From Kiloniella sp. EL199 (lineage in GTDB: Bacteria > Pseudomonadota > Alphaproteobacteria > Kiloniellales > Kiloniellaceae), in NCBI RefSeq assembly GCF_900313065.1, contig NZ_OMPU01000010.1, positions 434,001 to 498,000 of the forward strand: a stretch of DNA of 64,000 nucleotides, given 5' to 3'. Below, piece after piece: positions 27,036-35,369 of the stretch. The stretch's first letter is position 1. Every line of letters starts with the position of its first letter. The notes beneath the pieces are model-generated. The model searched no databases. It worked only from the letters and a program-made list of their open reading frames with translations, and was not told the DNA's origin. A program made the position numbers and the translations under genes.

Positions 27036-28166
27036 ATGTATTCAGAAAGAACGGTAATGTCTTTTAGCCCTGAAAAGTTTGGCAGTGCAGACGAGGTGGA
27101 TGCTGCTATCAGTACTTATGAAAGCACAACTGTTCAGATAGGGTATCGCCGACAGTTGAGGCATCGTTATATAATCTTGTTGGGCGTTACACTTTTACTG
27201 TGTGCCTCTTTTGTTTTTGATGTGGCTAATGGCCCTGGAAACTTTCCGCTTTCTGTTGTTTTTGAAACACTGCTAAACCCTCAAGCACATGGAATAAAGC
27301 TAGAGGTTATTATCTGGGATTATCGTTTGCCCATTGCGATTACCGCTGTATTGGTCGGTGCCATTCTGGCGCTTGCCGGGGCACAGATGCAAACAGTGCT
27401 GAATAATCCCTTGGCCGAACCTTTCACATTAGGGGTGTCTTCTGCAGCTTCATTTGGTGCGGCTCTTGCCATTGTTGTTGGCTGGAGCATTGTACCCAAT
27501 CTTGGGCCATTGTTGGTGACCTTTAATGCCTTCGTCTTTGCGTTGATGACGTGCGTTTTCATTTTGGTTGCAACCCGTATCAAAGGGGTTGGTACCGAGA
27601 CGATGATCCTGTTCGGGATAGCTGTCTTCTTTGCTTTTAACGCGGCGCTTGCCATGATGCAGTATATGGCTTCCGAAGATGAATTGGCTCGTATCGTTTT
27701 TTGGATGATGGGATCTCTTTCCCGTGCAAGCTGGGAGAAGATATCTTTGGGGGCAATCCTCTTAAGTTTGGCACTTCCCTATAGCTTTTATCGAACCTGG
27801 CAGTTGACAGCCTTGCGAATGGGGGATGACACAGCGATCAGTCTGGGCATTGATGTCGCCCGGTTGCGGGTTGAGATGCTGATTGTCATTTCTTTGCTCG
27901 CTGCAACTGCGGTCGCCTTTGTCGGCACAGTCGGTTTTGTCGGTTTGGTCGGCCCTCATATTGCCCGGTTAATTGTCGGAGAGGATCAACGCTTCTTTGT
28001 TCCGCTTTCTGCTCTGGTCGGTGCACTGACTCTCTCGCTTACATCCATCATAAGTAAAATGATAACCCCGGGAATCATTTATCCGATTGGTATTATTACT
28101 GCCTTGATCGGTGTTCCTGTTTTCATTTCGCTTATCCTCAGTACCCGAAAGGAGCGGTTGTCATGA
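27036..28166 (+). CDS. FecCD-type ABC permease
   Basis: A 376-residue inner-membrane permease with about ten hydrophobic helices, of the BtuC/FecCD/FhuB family. GAQMQTVLNNPLAEPFTLGVSSAASFGAAL is the signature region and GTVGFVGLVGPHIARLIVGED is the ATPase-contact loop. It probably imports a chelated iron complex with the neighbouring binding protein and ATPase. There are two plausible starts, the ATG at 27036 and one at 27057 (MSFSPEKFG); neither has a strong ribosome-binding site. The 3' end overlaps the ATPase start by four bases (ATGA), so translation is coupled. Confidence 0.93.
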   Translation: MYSERTVMSFSPEKFGSADEVDAAISTYESTTVQIGYRRQLRHRYIILLGVTLLLCASFVFDVANGPGNFPLSVVFETLLNPQAHGIKLEVIIWDYRLPIAITAVLVGAILALAGAQMQTVLNNPLAEPFTLGVSSAASFGAALAIVVGWSIVPNLGPLLVTFNAFVFALMTCVFILVATRIKGVGTETMILFGIAVFFAFNAALAMMQYMASEDELARIVFWMMGSLSRASWEKISLGAILLSLALPYSFYRTWQLTALRMGDDTAISLGIDVARLRVEMLIVISLLAATAVAFVGTVGFVGLVGPHIARLIVGEDQRFFVPLSALVGALTLSLTSIISKMITPGIIYPIGIITALIGVPVFISLILSTRKERLS

Positions 28167-28936
28167 CGTTTGAAATTTCCAAACTTTGTTCTGGCTATGG
28201 GAAAAAGCAAATCCTAAAAGGTGTTTCTGTTGCAAAAGTATCGGGGGGTGAATTTGTAGGGCTTATTGGCCCGAATGCATCAGGTAAATCAACTTTGTTC
28301 AAATCAATCGCCGGAGCTGTCAGGCCAACTGATGGGGTAATTACTCTTGATGGACAGGATCTTAGACGTGCAAGTCGCGGGCAACGATCCCGAGTTGTAG
28401 CCTATATGCCCCAATCTTATGGATGTAATGCGGTTTTGACTGTTTTCGAATGCGTGTTGCTAGCTTTAAAACAGATGACGGGATGGCGGGTAAAGCAAGA
28501 TGATCTTCAACGCGTTTCTAATGTTCTGAATGCTTTGGGGTTATCGCATCTGGCTGATCGCGGTATTTCAAAGTTGAGTGGTGGTCAGGCGCAAATGGTC
28601 GCTGTGGCTCAAACGCTAGTGAGGGAACCCCGGCTGGTTTTACTGGATGAGCCGACTTCTGCGCTGGACTTGCATCATCAACTCTCAATTCTTTCGACGA
28701 TCCGTGCCTTTATGCGGAACAAGAACATGATTGTGATAGCAGCACTTCACGATCTTAATCTTGCTGCTCAGTTTTGTGATCGTCTTGTGCTGATCAAGGA
28801 AGGGGAAATCCTTGCAGATGGGAAGCCCGAGAAGGTTTTGGCACTCAAGGAAATTGACGAAACTTATAGAGTCATGACTAATCTGGAAAGAACCAGCCGT
28901 GATACGCTCTACGTGGATGCTCGTCTGTCAGCTTGA
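28163..28936 (+). CDS. iron-type ABC transporter ATPase
   Basis: A 257-residue ATPase, FecE/BtuD-like. Walker A is GPNASGKST (residues 36-44), signature LSGGQAQMVAVAQ, Walker B RLVLLDEPTSALD and H-loop ALHDLNLAAQFCDR; the D-loop follows LDLHHQL. The start overlaps the permease stop (ATGA). The set binding protein, permease and ATPase makes one importer, with the outer-membrane receptor elsewhere. After its stop comes a 635-bp region with no convincing gene. Confidence 0.95.
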   Translation: MTFEISKLCSGYGKKQILKGVSVAKVSGGEFVGLIGPNASGKSTLFKSIAGAVRPTDGVITLDGQDLRRASRGQRSRVVAYMPQSYGCNAVLTVFECVLLALKQMTGWRVKQDDLQRVSNVLNALGLSHLADRGISKLSGGQAQMVAVAQTLVREPRLVLLDEPTSALDLHHQLSILSTIRAFMRNKNMIVIAALHDLNLAAQFCDRLVLIKEGEILADGKPEKVLALKEIDETYRVMTNLERTSRDTLYVDARLSA

Positions 28937-29571
28937 ACAAGATCTATTTTGATTGCTTGGGCCAATCTAGTCCCTCTTTTCCTGTTTTGAAAATTTGAAA
29001 AGCATGTTCGGGTATCAGGATTCTGCACTGCTTTAACAAGCAAGCTATATGCTATGGTCGGGAAATAAAGACTGTACATTTTTCGGGGTATAGCCTTCAA
29101 AGAGCAAATCCCATGTGCAAGCAAATCCCATGTGCAACGGGGGCCTTTTTGAAAGTATTGGGACTTTTTCCTGAGTTGTCCAAAATTGGATTTGTAATTC
29201 TTACGCAATACTATAGTGAGAAGTGCTATCAACGGGTGAGAATTTTACTGAAAGCGCAAGAGGGGGAGCTAACCGATAATAAGCTGAGTTTGCGCTCTAT
29301 CCTGTCATGGTCCAGTGAAAAAATTAATTAAAAATGCTATTTATATTTTAGGAGAACTTCTGATAAGTCGGTCTGATAAGTAATATCATGCTAATCTGCT
29401 TTGTGTTCCTTTAATCACTTCCTGTGTGGTTAACTTCATGAGTTTATATTATGGGGTTGCAATAATTCCTTTATTGTGAATTTTTAGGATCTGATTAATT
29501 TAATATTTTAGAAAGTATACAATCAGCGCGTCAAGTTCGCCTTTTTGACAATTTTTATTGAGAGAACCGAA
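28937..29571. other. long intergenic region without a convincing gene
   Basis: About 635 bp between the ABC ATPase and the dehydrogenase. Overlapping frames at 28909-29232 (minus) and 29113-29331 (plus) cover each other, show no family likeness, and the plus one is built partly on a tandem duplication. The sequence after 29330 is AT-rich. A 17-bp tandem duplication lies at 29103-29136. Possible small RNA or promoter content is not recognisable by eye. Confidence 0.55.
29103..29136. repeat. exact 17-bp tandem duplication
   Basis: AGCAAATCCCATGTGCA occurs twice back to back, in non-coding sequence. Confidence 0.97.
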
Positions 29572-31077
29572 ATGAGTTATACTGATATCCTTCAGCGCCT
29601 GGAATTGACAAAAGAAGAAACCTTGGGCGGTTCCCTTTGTGTTATATCACCTGTTGATGGTTCGGAGATCGCTAAAGTCCATGAGATTTCTGCTGACAAA
29701 GTTACTGATGTTATCCTTGCTTCGAAAAATGCATTTAAAGTATGGCAAAAGGTCCCGGCGCCTAGACGGGGGGAATTGGTCAGGCTTCTTGGCGAAGAAC
29801 TGCGTGCATCCAAAGAAGACCTCGGCCGTCTTGTCACACTGGAATGCGGGAAAATTTATGAAGAGGGTCTGGGCGAAGTACAGGAAATGATTGATATCTG
29901 TGACTTTGCTGTCGGGCTTTCGCGTCAACTTTATGGATTGACAATTGCTTCTGAAAGACCTGGTCATCACATGCGGGAAACCTGGCATCCACAAGGTGTC
30001 TGTGGCGTTATTTCGGCCTTTAACTTCCCGGTTGCTGTCTGGTCCTGGAATACAGCGCTTGCCCTTGTTTGCGGGAATTCAGTTATCTGGAAACCGTCGG
30101 AAAAAGCACCGTTAACAGCCCTGGCTTGCCAAAAAATATTCAAACGGGCTGTTGCCCGCTTTGGTGATGATGCACCGGAAGATTTACATCAGGTAATTGT
30201 TGGTGGTCGCAATGTTGGTGATGTTTTGGTCAGTAGTGACGATGTTCCAATTGTTTCTGCTACAGGGAGTACTGCGATGGGACGCCTAGTCGGGCCGAAA
30301 GTCGCTGAACGTTTTGGTCGATCTATTCTGGAGTTGGGGGGCAACAATGCGATGATTGTCTCGCCGAGTGCGGATCTTGACATGGCTGTTCGTGCTATTC
30401 TGTTTTCAGCTGTCGGAACTGCGGGGCAACGTTGCACAACCTTGCGTCGGTTGATTGTACACAAAGATATCTATGATCAGCTAATGCCGCGTGTGATTTC
30501 TGCCTACCAGTCTGTCAAGGTTGGTGATCCCTTGGTTCAGGGGACACTTGTTGGACCGCTGATAGATCGAGGATCTTTTGATGCTATGCAAAGTGCGCTA
30601 GCTGCCGCCAGGAAATCAGGTGGTGTTGTTCACGGTGGGGACCGTGAGCTGGAAGATACCTTCCCGGGTGGATTTTATGTCCGTCCGGCTGTTGTTGAGA
30701 TGCAGGAACAGAATGATGTCGTGAAGACAGAAACCTTTGCTCCCATACTCTATGCCATGAAGTATGATGATTTCGAGACGGCAATAGAAATACAGAACGA
30801 TGTCCCGCAGGGGCTTTCGTCATGCATCTTCACCACGGATGTGCGCGAGGCCGAACAGTTCCTTTCCGATGTCGGGTCAGACTGCGGCATTGCAAATGTG
30901 AACATCGGTCCAAGCGGCGCAGAAATCGGTGGTGCCTTTGGCGGTGAAAAGGAAACAGGTGGTGGTCGAGAAAGTGGCTCTGATGCGTGGAAAGCCTATA
31001 TGCGTCGTCAGACAAACACTGTGAACTATTCCCGAGAATTGCCGCTGGCTCAGGGTATTACCTTTGATATTGATTAG
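29572..31077 (+). CDS. ALDH7-type aldehyde dehydrogenase (aminoadipate semialdehyde dehydrogenase-like)
   Basis: A 501-residue NAD(P)-dependent aldehyde dehydrogenase. The catalytic residues are E254 in LELGGNN and C288 in AGQRCTT. The patterns ELGGNNAMIV, AGQRCTTLRRLIVH and IGPSGAEIGGAFGGEKETGGGRESGSDAWK are those of ALDH7 enzymes, which oxidise L-2-aminoadipate 6-semialdehyde (or the equivalent cyclic P6C) in lysine catabolism. I chose the ATG at 29572, with GAGAG upstream, over an in-frame ATG at 29545. No other lysine-catabolism gene is next to it. The stop codon region carries a short duplication. Confidence 0.9.
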   Translation: MSYTDILQRLELTKEETLGGSLCVISPVDGSEIAKVHEISADKVTDVILASKNAFKVWQKVPAPRRGELVRLLGEELRASKEDLGRLVTLECGKIYEEGLGEVQEMIDICDFAVGLSRQLYGLTIASERPGHHMRETWHPQGVCGVISAFNFPVAVWSWNTALALVCGNSVIWKPSEKAPLTALACQKIFKRAVARFGDDAPEDLHQVIVGGRNVGDVLVSSDDVPIVSATGSTAMGRLVGPKVAERFGRSILELGGNNAMIVSPSADLDMAVRAILFSAVGTAGQRCTTLRRLIVHKDIYDQLMPRVISAYQSVKVGDPLVQGTLVGPLIDRGSFDAMQSALAAARKSGGVVHGGDRELEDTFPGGFYVRPAVVEMQEQNDVVKTETFAPILYAMKYDDFETAIEIQNDVPQGLSSCIFTTDVREAEQFLSDVGSDCGIANVNIGPSGAEIGGAFGGEKETGGGRESGSDAWKAYMRRQTNTVNYSRELPLAQGITFDID

Positions 31078-31091
31078 GGTGATATTGATTA
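31066..31091. repeat. short duplication at the dehydrogenase stop codon
   Basis: GATATTGATTAGGGT is followed immediately by GATATTGATTA. The first copy ends the coding region (FDID, TAG). It is one of a set of similar slippage-like duplications in this window. Confidence 0.9.
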
Positions 31092-31120
31092 AGTTAGACT
31101 GATACTATCCGGATAGACAC

Positions 31121-31160
31121 AAACAACAAGTCGTTTTCGAGTGGCTTGTTGTTTTCGTTT
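31121..31160. terminator. bidirectional terminator candidate
   Basis: AAACAACAAG pairs with CTTGTTGTTT (ten pairs) across a 14-base loop, followed by TCGTTT on the plus strand. It lies between the dehydrogenase (plus) and the TetR gene (minus). Confidence 0.65.
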
Positions 31161-31908
31161 ATTTCTTTGTTTTAACTTTCAACCCATAAATAAAGCGTTC
31201 GACTGTGCTGTCCACAATCGCGTCAATCTCTTCGGGGGAGGGTGGTGGTGCACCTGTGACGAGGCAGTCGAGATATCGGGCACCGAAGAGCATGGAATAA
31301 AAACTTTGACCGGTTTCGATTGGGTCTGCGATGTCAATTTCACCGTCGGCCATCTTTTCTTCCAGATAGGCTGCAAGAATTTCGCGGGAAATTTTAGGCC
31401 CTTGTTTCATAAATTCGATGCCGTGAGATGGGTCAGTTTCTGCCTGTGAAATCAGGATGCGAAAAAGCGAAACGCTGCCGTGATAATGCAACATATGAAG
31501 AAACTTTGTGCCCAATTCTACAAGGCACTCTTTCAACGGCAGGTTATGGTTTGGTTTGACATCAAGCTCTTCACGCTTGAGATCGCAAAAATTGGTAATC
31601 GTGTGTGCAAAAAGTTCTTCTTTAGAACCAAAGTGACTGTAAACGGTACGCTTTGACACGCCGGCAAGTGCTGCAATTTTATCCATACTTGCAGCTTCGA
31701 AGCCCTGTGTAATAAAAATTTCACTGGCAGCGTTTCGAATGTCGTTTCTTTTTTGTTCCGAACGACTTAATTTTTGACCAAGTGATGCAAAAAGACACCT
31801 GTCCTGGTCCCAGCTTGATGGATTTTGAACCGAGTCTTGATCAGCATTTATTTCTTTTTTTGAGGCCCTATGCCCCAGTGTACCTAGGATACAATTATCT
31901 TTTGTCAA
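31159..31908 (-). CDS. TetR-family transcriptional repressor of the RND operon
   Basis: A 249-residue TetR/AcrR regulator. The DNA-binding helix-turn-helix is about residues 55-100 (RNDIRNAASEIFITQGFEAA, then SMDKIAALAGVSKRTVYSHF); the rest is a ligand-binding helical domain of the AefR/TetR_C type. The start is a TTG at 31908 with GGAG six bases upstream; the next upstream TTG at 31920 would put the ribosome site inside the gene. The region just upstream carries two TAAACTA...TAGTTTA palindromes, and the RND operon diverges from it. It probably represses both itself and the RND operon, and its ligand is unknown. Confidence 0.9.
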   Translation of the reverse strand: MTKDNCILGTLGHRASKKEINADQDSVQNPSSWDQDRCLFASLGQKLSRSEQKRNDIRNAASEIFITQGFEAASMDKIAALAGVSKRTVYSHFGSKEELFAHTITNFCDLKREELDVKPNHNLPLKECLVELGTKFLHMLHYHGSVSLFRILISQAETDPSHGIEFMKQGPKISREILAAYLEEKMADGEIDIADPIETGQSFYSMLFGARYLDCLVTGAPPPSPEEIDAIVDSTVERFIYGLKVKTKK

Positions 31909-31921
31909 ATTCGACTCCAAA

Positions 31922-31942
31922 TAAACTACACCGTGTAGTTTA
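31922..31942. promoter_or_regulatory. TetR-type operator 1
   Basis: A perfect inverted repeat: arm TAAACTACAC, one central base, and the matching arm GTGTAGTTTA. It sits about 14 bp upstream of the TetR start codon and is 39 bp (centre to centre) from operator 2. Confidence 0.85.
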
Positions 31943-31959
31943 CATTGAATTAGAAATAA

Positions 31960-31982
31960 GTAAACTACACCGACTAGTTTAC
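31960..31982. promoter_or_regulatory. TetR-type operator 2
   Basis: A second copy of the same arms, GTAAACTA and TAGTTTAC, with an imperfect centre (CACCGAC). Together with site 1 it covers the divergent promoter region of the TetR gene and the RND operon. Confidence 0.8.
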
Positions 31983-32172
31983 TTCATTAGTGATCATGTT
32001 TCAAGTTAAGGTAATACCGGAAAACGTTTGATTTCCAAAACAAAAGCGATCTTTGGTGCGTATAAAACTGAATTTGTTTTAGTCTTGTCGTGCTTCAGAG
32101 GTCATAGTTTCGGTAAAAGCTAAAGAATTATGATTGCTTGGAAGAAAGCGATATCTATTCGGAGCTTGGCAA

Positions 32173-34515
32173 ATGAGCAATTTTATGGACCGCCTGTCAG
32201 TCAGTTATGCAAAAGGCATAATTCGCTGGCGCTGGCTCGTCCTCCTGGTCACAATTTTGGCGACGCTTGGTGTCGCATCAGGCGGACGTTTTCTTTCCTT
32301 TACAAGTGATTATCGTGTCTTTTTTGGCGACGACAATCCGCAATTGAATGCATTCGAAAGTTTGCAGGATATCTATACTAAAACTGATAATATTCTGTTT
32401 GTCCTCAAGCCAAATAATGGCAAGGTCTTCACGACACAGTGGTTGGAAGTTGTAAAGGATCTTACAGAAGAGTCCTGGCAAATCCCCTATTCTATTCGTG
32501 TGGATTCCATTACCAATTTTCAGCATACGGAAGCTATTGAAGACGATTTGACTGTTGCTGATCTGGTCGAAGAAACCGGCGGTTTAAGTCAGACCGGATT
32601 GGACCGGATAGAGCAAATTGCGTTGAGTGAGCCTGCGCTGGCAAAGCGGATTATTTCCGAAGACAGTACCACAACAGGGGTACAGATTACCCTTCAACTG
32701 CCGCCAGATGATGCGGTTGCTCTTGATCAGGCTGTAAAGTATGCGGAAAACATGGCTGCAGTCATTGAGGCTGCTAACCCGGAACTTGAAGTGGCGATCA
32801 CAGGCCTTGCGCCATTAAGTAATGCCTTCCCGGCTGCTTCCATGGCAGATATGGGCACACTGACACCTTTGATGTTCCTTGTGATCATCATCTTTCTCGT
32901 GGCTTTCCTGCGTTCCTTTACCGGGACTTTGGGCACGTTGCTGGTGACCATCTTTTCGACGATGGTGGCAATGGGGGCTGCGGGTTTTGCGGGTATCAAA
33001 ATGACACCACCATCCGCAATGGCCCCAACAATTATCCTGACAATTGCTATTGCTGACTGTGTGCATATTCTGGTGACAATGTTCCATGAAATGCGTCACG
33101 GTACTGCAAAGCGGGATGCTATTGTGGAAAGTTTACGCGTTAATATGCAGCCAGTATTTCTGACATCATTAACAACTGTTATTGGTTTCCTTAGCCTGAA
33201 TTTCTCCGAAGCGCCACCGTTCCACGACCTTGGCAATATTGCGGCTGTTGGGGTTATTGCAGCCTGGATTATTTCTATTGCTTTCTTGCCTGCCTTTATT
33301 GCAGTGATGCCTGTTCGGGTTAAGCCTGTTGTGACGGGGAAATCATCTGTCATGGAGCGTCTTGGCGAGTTTGTAATTGGCCACAGAACAAAGCTTTTGC
33401 TGGGCATGGGGCTGATCGTTGTTGGGACATCGTCTTTCATCTCAAAAATTGAGCTTGATGACCGTTTTATAGAATACTTCGATACCACTGTTCCTTTCCG
33501 TGTTGATAGCGACTTTACACGGGATAACCTGACCGGGGTTTATCAGGTTGAATTTTCGATCAATGCTGAAGAATCAGGTGGTGTTTCCAGCCCAGTATAT
33601 CTGGCACATCTGGAAAATTTTGCGAACTGGTTGCGTGACAAGCCAGAGGTTGTTCATGTGAATTCGATCACTGACATTCTCAAACGCCTGAACAAATCAA
33701 TGCATGGGGATGACGAAAGCTGGTACAGATTGCCAGAGGAACGTGATCTCGCAGCACAGTATCTGCTGTTGTATGAAATGTCTTTGCCTTATGGTCTTGA
33801 TCTTAACAGTCAGATTAATATCGATAAATCAGCATCCCGGATGACGGTCACACTGGATAATGTTTCTTCCAACGATATGCGGGAAATTGCGTTGGAATCA
33901 ACACAGTGGCTGCAGGATAATGTCCCCGGGTATATGGTGGCTGATGGTTCCGGCGCCGCAGTAATGTTTGCACACCTTGCTGATCGTAACATCAAATCCA
34001 TGTTGAGTGGTACAGCGTTGGCCTTTGTCTTGATTTCCCTTTCATTGGTATTTGCCTTGCGCAGCCTCAAGCTTGGTCTCATTAGTCTGATCCCGAACAT
34101 GGTTCCTGCGATTATGGCCTTTGGCGTCTGGGGATTATTTGTTGGTCAGGTTGGTCTTGCGGTTTCCGTGATCGCGGCGACGTCACTTGGCTTGATCGTG
34201 GATGCAACAGTTCACTTCCTGAGCAAGTATAACCGTGCCCGGAAAGAGCGCGGTGAGTCATCTGCGGATGCTGTCCGCTATGGTTTCAGGACTGTGGGTA
34301 GTGCGCTGTGGATTACAACGGCTGTATTGGTTGCCGGTTTTGCGATCCTGTCCCTGTCAACCTTTGCAGTGAATGCAGATATGGGGTTGTTGACGGCTAT
34401 AACAATTGCCATCGCCCTGTTCATTGATTTTCTGTTACTGCCGCCACTGTTGATGTTGTTCGATAGAGAAAAGGCAACAGCCACTAGCACAGCGCCAGCT
34501 GCGCCAGCTGAATAA
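32173..34515 (+). CDS. RND-superfamily exporter (MMPL/HpnN-like)
   Basis: A 780-residue inner-membrane transporter of the MMPL/hydrophobe-exporter type: N-terminal helix (LVLLVTILATLGVAS), large periplasmic domain, a helix bundle with IILTIAIADCVHILVTMFHEMRHG (an Asp in the proton-relay position), a second periplasmic domain, and a C-terminal bundle with SLGLIVDATVHFLSKYN (again Asp). Such proteins move lipids or other hydrophobic compounds across or out of the inner membrane. I chose the ATG at 32173, with GGAG upstream, over a TTG at 32134. It is the first gene of a three-gene operon and is followed by a LolA-like and a barrel protein. The C-terminus ends in a nine-base duplicated APA stretch. 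Confidence 0.9.
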   Translation: MSNFMDRLSVSYAKGIIRWRWLVLLVTILATLGVASGGRFLSFTSDYRVFFGDDNPQLNAFESLQDIYTKTDNILFVLKPNNGKVFTTQWLEVVKDLTEESWQIPYSIRVDSITNFQHTEAIEDDLTVADLVEETGGLSQTGLDRIEQIALSEPALAKRIISEDSTTTGVQITLQLPPDDAVALDQAVKYAENMAAVIEAANPELEVAITGLAPLSNAFPAASMADMGTLTPLMFLVIIIFLVAFLRSFTGTLGTLLVTIFSTMVAMGAAGFAGIKMTPPSAMAPTIILTIAIADCVHILVTMFHEMRHGTAKRDAIVESLRVNMQPVFLTSLTTVIGFLSLNFSEAPPFHDLGNIAAVGVIAAWIISIAFLPAFIAVMPVRVKPVVTGKSSVMERLGEFVIGHRTKLLLGMGLIVVGTSSFISKIELDDRFIEYFDTTVPFRVDSDFTRDNLTGVYQVEFSINAEESGGVSSPVYLAHLENFANWLRDKPEVVHVNSITDILKRLNKSMHGDDESWYRLPEERDLAAQYLLLYEMSLPYGLDLNSQINIDKSASRMTVTLDNVSSNDMREIALESTQWLQDNVPGYMVADGSGAAVMFAHLADRNIKSMLSGTALAFVLISLSLVFALRSLKLGLISLIPNMVPAIMAFGVWGLFVGQVGLAVSVIAATSLGLIVDATVHFLSKYNRARKERGESSADAVRYGFRTVGSALWITTAVLVAGFAILSLSTFAVNADMGLLTAITIAIALFIDFLLLPPLLMLFDREKATATSTAPAAPAE
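34492..34509. repeat. nine-base tandem duplication
   Basis: GCGCCAGCT is repeated immediately at the end of the RND gene (encodes an APAAPAE tail). Frame is preserved. Confidence 0.85.
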
Positions 34516-34535
34516 AGAAGTTGGAGTTTTTAAAA

Positions 34536-35357
34536 ATGAGTAAAAAACTATTATCGACCGTTTTCTCTCTCTCCCTTGTGGCATTCACTTCCGGTACGGC
34601 GCTTTCTAGCGCCGCACTGGCTGATGAAGCTGCGGATATTGCAAAGGGAACTCAGATTGCCGAGGAGTGGGATCGCCGTGATTGGGGATTTGGTGATACT
34701 GAATCCTATATGGAAATGCAGTTGGAAAACCGTCATGGTGATAAATCTGTTCGTGAGATGCGTCAAAAGACTCTGGAAGTTCCAGGCCATGACGTAGGTG
34801 ATAAAAGTCTCACGATTTTTGACAAGCCAAGGGATGTCAAAGGAACTGCTTTCTTGAGCTTTGCAAAGATCTTTGATCCTGATGATCAATGGATGTATTT
34901 GCCAGCTGTGAAACGTGTAAAGCGTATTTCATCCAAGAATAAATCCGGGCCATTTTTAGGGTCAGAGTTTGCGTATGAGGATCTGTCTGCGCAGGAGTTG
35001 AAAAAATATACCTACAAATGGTTACGAGACGAACCCTGTGGTGAATTGCAGTGTGCGGTTGTCGAGCAAACGCCGACCTATGAAAATTCTGGCTATACCA
35101 AGATGATCACTTGGTATGATCTGGCTGAATATCGTCAGCAGAAAATCGACTATTATGACCGTAAGGGCAAGTTGCTGAAAACACTGACATCTTCAGACTT
35201 TAAGCAACACCTCGATAAATACTGGCGTCCGTATAACATGTACATGGAAAATCACCAGACAGGTAAGAAAACACGACTGGTCTTTTCCAAAATTGAGTTC
35301 CAGAAGGGCTTGAAGGATAGCGAGCTTACCAAAAATACGCTCAAGCGTGTGAGATAA
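34536..35357 (+). CDS. LolA-like outer membrane lipoprotein-sorting family protein
   Basis: A 273-residue exported protein with a signal peptide (MSKKLLSTVFSLSLVAFTSG, ending SSAALA, cleavage near residue 29). The mature part is the LolA-like beta fold family that commonly accompanies RND exporters: SVREMRQKTLEVPGHDVGD, KSLTIFDKPRDVKGTAFLSF, DDQWMYLPAVKRVKRISS and GSEFAYEDLSAQELKKYTYK. The likely role is carrying a hydrophobic substrate across the periplasm to the outer membrane. A pair of cysteines (EPCGELQC) may form a disulfide. GGAG precedes the ATG at 34536. It lies 20 bp after the RND gene and 12 bp before the barrel gene. Confidence 0.85.
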   Translation: MSKKLLSTVFSLSLVAFTSGTALSSAALADEAADIAKGTQIAEEWDRRDWGFGDTESYMEMQLENRHGDKSVREMRQKTLEVPGHDVGDKSLTIFDKPRDVKGTAFLSFAKIFDPDDQWMYLPAVKRVKRISSKNKSGPFLGSEFAYEDLSAQELKKYTYKWLRDEPCGELQCAVVEQTPTYENSGYTKMITWYDLAEYRQQKIDYYDRKGKLLKTLTSSDFKQHLDKYWRPYNMYMENHQTGKKTRLVFSKIEFQKGLKDSELTKNTLKRVR

Positions 35358-35369
35358 GAGAGTGAGTAG

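Noticed and set aside
29113-29331. 72-codon frame in the gap after the ABC ATPase
   Set aside because: Begins in a tandem duplication, no family likeness, overlapped by an opposite-strand frame of equal quality.
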